A stretch of DNA of 64,000 nucleotides, taken from assembly GCA_963721905.1 (NCBI GenBank), contig CAVRMF010000008.1:372001-436000 (forward strand), in the 5' to 3' direction. The notes below the pieces were generated by a model. That model did no database searches and was not told the DNA's origin. It saw only the letters and a program-made list of their open reading frames with translations. A program made the translations under genes and the position numbers. The DNA comes from Roseiarcus sp963721905. GTDB taxonomy: Bacteria; Pseudomonadota; Alphaproteobacteria; Rhizobiales; Beijerinckiaceae. Within the stretch, counting starts at the first letter, position 1, and every line of letters begins with the position of its first letter. Below, in pieces: positions 61,416-64,000 of the stretch.

Positions 61416-62111
61416 TCACGTACTCAACGCAAGCAGCCCCGGCAGTTCGGCGAGCGTCCGGATCTCGAAGTCCGGCGACCCGGGCAGGCGTTCGGGCCGC
61501 TGGCCGTAGCGGTTGCACCAGACCACACGCATGCCGAAATCGGACGCGGCGAAAGCATCCCAGGCGTTGGAGGACTGGAATGTCACCGCGGTTGCCGGCA
61601 AGCCGAGCGCATCGAGCGCATATTGATAGACTTTGGGATGGGTCTTGAAGACGCCGACGGCGTCGACCGAAAGAACCGCGTCGAAGGCGTCCGCGAGCCC
61701 GGCTCGGGAGACAAGCGCGTCCAGCATCGCGGGCGACCCGTTGGAGAGAATGGCGGTCCTGAACCCGCTCGCACGCAAGGCGCGGAGGACCTCGGGAACT
61801 TCCGGAAACGGCGCGAGCTCGAGATAGAGGTCCATCAAGCTTTCGCGCGACGAAGGATTGAGCCCTAGCGTCTCGATCGCGAAATCGAGGGCGTCGCCGG
61901 TGACCTGCCAGAAGTCGGCGTAGCGGTTCTGCAAGCTGCGAAGCCAGGTGTACTGAAGCTGCCTGTCGCGCCAAAGCGCCGTCAGCGCCGCGCGCTTATC
62001 TTCGGGGACATCGGCTGCGCGCGATGCGGCGGAGGCGAAGTCGAAGAGGGTCCCGTAGGCGTCGAAGACGCAGGCGCGAACGCCTTCGAGACGGCGCCGC
62101 GGCTCGGTCAT
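61416..62111 (-). CDS. Haloacid dehalogenase type II (HAD superfamily)
   Basis: This 231-residue enzyme has motif I VFDAYGTLFDF, motif II TAILSNGS, then VGVFKTHPKVYQYAL with the conserved Lys and FQSSNAWDAFAAS. It is the L-2-haloacid dehalogenase type and probably dimeric, cytosolic. It is the second such gene in the window (see 15459). The start at 62111 is preferred because upstream codons lack conservation signs. Confidence 0.94.
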   Translation of the reverse strand: MTEPRRRLEGVRACVFDAYGTLFDFASAASRAADVPEDKRAALTALWRDRQLQYTWLRSLQNRYADFWQVTGDALDFAIETLGLNPSSRESLMDLYLELAPFPEVPEVLRALRASGFRTAILSNGSPAMLDALVSRAGLADAFDAVLSVDAVGVFKTHPKVYQYALDALGLPATAVTFQSSNAWDAFAASDFGMRVVWCNRYGQRPERLPGSPDFEIRTLAELPGLLALST

Positions 62112-62319
62112 GAGCGCCTCACGACCGCTGCCGATTCGCGGGCGCGGGTTGAGCCGCGGCCAACTTTGGCGTGTGTCGCGTTTTGGTGGCTGAATGATTG
62201 TAGCCGCGATCGCTGATCGCGGCCGACGCGGTCCGTAGGGCGTCCGATTGGACGACCGTCTGTCGTGGGGCTTTGGACCGCGTCTACAGTTTTCACGGCA
62301 ATCTGGATCGAACACGGCA

Positions 62320-64000
62320 TTAGCGTTGCGCCGAAGCATGCGCGAGCCGCCCCTCCAGCGCCTCGATCCGCTTCTGAAGGGTCTCGCGATCGACGGAGGC
62401 ATAGGCAATCTCTGCATCGCGGGCCAGTTTCGTCAAGAGTTCGCGCTCGTCGCTATTGAGGTCGGTTCCGATCACATGGCCGCCGTAGAGCACGACGGCG
62501 AAGCAGCGCCGTGGATTGCTGACTGGCACGCCGAGAACGGGTCTCGCCAGATCGCTCGGAAAACCCGGGTCGGACGGATCGATGCCGCCAATTCCATCGA
62601 GCGCGAAAGCGCCGCCGTGGACCCTGCCGGCGATCAGCCGGCCGGCGCCCGAGAGCGTGTCGGTGTTCGCCGCCTCCCATCCCTCGCTGACGCGCCGCCG
62701 GAAGACGCCGCTCTCTTCGCGAAAGACCGCCGCCGAAGCGAGGCCGAGGGCATGCATCGGCTCCCCCGCCAGCAGGCGCTCGATTTCGGCGAGGCTGTCG
62801 GCGCGCTGGATCGTCCGGCTGACAGCCTCGAGCTGCTGCTTGGCGTGGTGAAAGTTCCGGTCGAAGAGCCGGTCCACCAGCTCCGTCGCGTACTCGTGCA
62901 GGCGCGAGATCGCGAAGATGAGAACTGAGGCGACCAGTACCCACGCCCATTCCGGCAGCTGCGTCAATTCGTTGATCGTGCCCATTTCTTCATGGATGAA
63001 GTAGGCCGGCACGCTGAGCAGCAGTCCCAGCGCAGTCGCGCGGCGGAGCGGGATCCAGACGCTGACCACCGTCGGCCGCCGCACCGCCTCCACCACGAAC
63101 AGGCACAAGATCCCGTTGATGAGATAGAAGAGGCCCGAGACGTCCTCAGAGATTGCATCGACGCCAAAGAGACCGTTGGGCAGCGAAGTTTCCTGGGTGA
63201 GCTCGGCGATGAGATAGGCCGGCAGGCCGATCAGGCAGCCCCAGATCACCCAGCGGATCCGCTGGTAGTCACGAGGGCTCAGGTCTTTGCGGCGTCCGAT
63301 CAGGATCGCGAGCGCGGCGACGCTGACAAGGAAGCCGAGCAGTATCGAGGCCCTCATCGCGAACTCGGTGGGGTAGCCGAATACGCTTCCGAGACTCGTG
63401 AGCGACACCAGGAGAAGGATGATGAAAATCGCCGGCAGCGCGCGCTCGATCCAGCGCCACCCGGCTTCCGTCTGATCGACCGGGACACGCAGCGCAAACA
63501 GGAGGAGCCCGGTATAGCCCGCAGCCTGCAATAGGCAGCTCATGGCTGCCTGTGTCAGCATCGCCTGCGGCCACTGCTGCCACCAGGCGTAGAACTGGAA
63601 CGACTGGCCGGGATTGAACCCCATCGCATACGCGAAAAAGCCCCAGGTCATGGCGCCCGGGCGCAGCCACACGAGGTATGCCGCGCCGAGCACCACGAGA
63701 ATCCCGCCCACCTGAGTGAGCAGCAGCACGAGGTCGACCGCGATGCTGAGCGGGCGCTGCTGCGCAATTAACGTCACCTGACGAGCCGGGCGATCGGGCG
63801 TCGGCTCTAAGAGCAGCGTCCCCTCGCGGCCCGGCATAACGTAGGTGTACCCGCCCCAGAGCGCGAGATTGGTGGCGCAGATCTCTGTGTCGATCGGGAT
63901 GCAGCGCATCGCCGCGATGTCGAGGCGATCGCCGGAGCGCAGGCCCGCCCGCCATGCGGGCGAATCCTCGTCGCCTTCGAACTGAGCGCGCACGTCGTAG
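62320..64000 (-). CDS. PDZ-7TM-GAF membrane sensor-like protein, 5' end off window
   Basis: The frame is open to the right window edge. An N-terminal PDZ-like stretch (DSPAWRAGLRSGDRLDIAAM) precedes six to seven or more transmembrane helices, including LLLTQVGGILVVLGAAYLVW and AIFIILLLVSLTSLGSVFGY, then a membrane-proximal linker ATELVDRLFDRNFHHAKQQL and a GAF-like domain. A terminal coiled coil follows (ETLQKRIEALEGRLAHASAQ). No kinase or cyclase output is present in this 557-residue part, so it might signal through a partner. Confidence 0.83.
   Translation of the reverse strand, partial: YDVRAQFEGDEDSPAWRAGLRSGDRLDIAAMRCIPIDTEICATNLALWGGYTYVMPGREGTLLLEPTPDRPARQVTLIAQQRPLSIAVDLVLLLTQVGGILVVLGAAYLVWLRPGAMTWGFFAYAMGFNPGQSFQFYAWWQQWPQAMLTQAAMSCLLQAAGYTGLLLFALRVPVDQTEAGWRWIERALPAIFIILLLVSLTSLGSVFGYPTEFAMRASILLGFLVSVAALAILIGRRKDLSPRDYQRIRWVIWGCLIGLPAYLIAELTQETSLPNGLFGVDAISEDVSGLFYLINGILCLFVVEAVRRPTVVSVWIPLRRATALGLLLSVPAYFIHEEMGTINELTQLPEWAWVLVASVLIFAISRLHEYATELVDRLFDRNFHHAKQQLEAVSRTIQRADSLAEIERLLAGEPMHALGLASAAVFREESGVFRRRVSEGWEAANTDTLSGAGRLIAGRVHGGAFALDGIGGIDPSDPGFPSDLARPVLGVPVSNPRRCFAVVLYGGHVIGTDLNSDERELLTKLARDAEIAYASVDRETLQKRIEALEGRLAHASAQR

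Noticed and set aside
1..64000. CRISPR array, rRNA or tRNA genes, transposase genes
   Set aside because: None could be recognised; repeats found are the guaA-tail copies and a few short pairs only.

Overview
The window comes from a high-GC alphaproteobacterium, most likely of the Hyphomicrobiales (Beijerinckiaceae/Methylocystaceae-like). The reasons are strong GC bias in third codon positions, PEP-CTERM tails of the PEPATWAMM type, CGNR and ECF regulators, and a typical alphaproteobacterial gene mix. This placement is inference; no rRNA or tRNA gene was found.

Region 1 (1-10.5 kb) is the most unusual part. An intact guaA (489-2054) is followed, in the same orientation, by four partial copies of its own 3' end, at 3943-4088, 5947-6167, 9241-9386 and about 10333-10399. 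A minimal fifth copy may lie at 8141-8158. The copies split the next 8.4 kb into short modules holding a Ser/Thr kinase, an XRE-ImmA/PIN pair, a PEP-CTERM relic, a VapBC pair, a beta-carbonic anhydrase, an unrecognised 326-aa protein and a glutathione S-transferase. No integrase is visible. The layout looks like tandem accretion of small elements that use the guaA 3' end as attachment site.

Region 2 (10.5-21.8 kb) holds small detoxification and regulatory genes: DUF1348, two VOC proteins, an AhpD-like protein, a GlxA-type AraC regulator, an ArsR/SRPBCC pair, several alpha/beta hydrolases, a haloacid dehalogenase, a CGNR regulator, an ECF sigma factor with a SnoaL-like tail, and a WYL regulator. 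Two hydrolase promoters share a GTAACC/GGTTAC operator of identical geometry.

Region 3 (21.8-34.8 kb) has an AbrB/PIN toxin-antitoxin pair, a lytic transglycosylase, a PEP-CTERM protein, degenerate small genes, an M29 aminopeptidase, a SAM hydrolase, a phospholipase D/EEP/DUF983 operon, and TetR- and LysR-controlled oxidoreductases.

Region 4 (34.8-48.2 kb) is an export-rich oxidoreductase/hydrolase cluster. Four proteins carry twin-arginine signals (epoxide hydrolase, isoquinoline-oxidoreductase-type molybdenum subunit, two alpha/beta hydrolases), alongside OsmC, cupin and redoxin proteins. A damaged block follows: outer-membrane barrel, GltS, methyltransferase, a metal-sensing repressor with a nickel/cobalt transporter, and cytochrome P460.

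Region 5 (48.2-64 kb) has a DUF72 gene flanked by two related small ORFs, a YbaK-type deacylase, and a complete dipeptide-type ABC operon with a DppC-DppD fusion. An esterase and a DUF3237 gene follow, then an epoxide hydrolase/acyl-CoA ligase pair, an SDR, a haloacid dehalogenase and a PDZ-7TM-GAF membrane protein that runs off the right edge.

Across the window at least eight genes carry single-base frameshifts and two carry in-frame TAG codons. Either the region is decaying or the assembly has residual errors; read data would decide.
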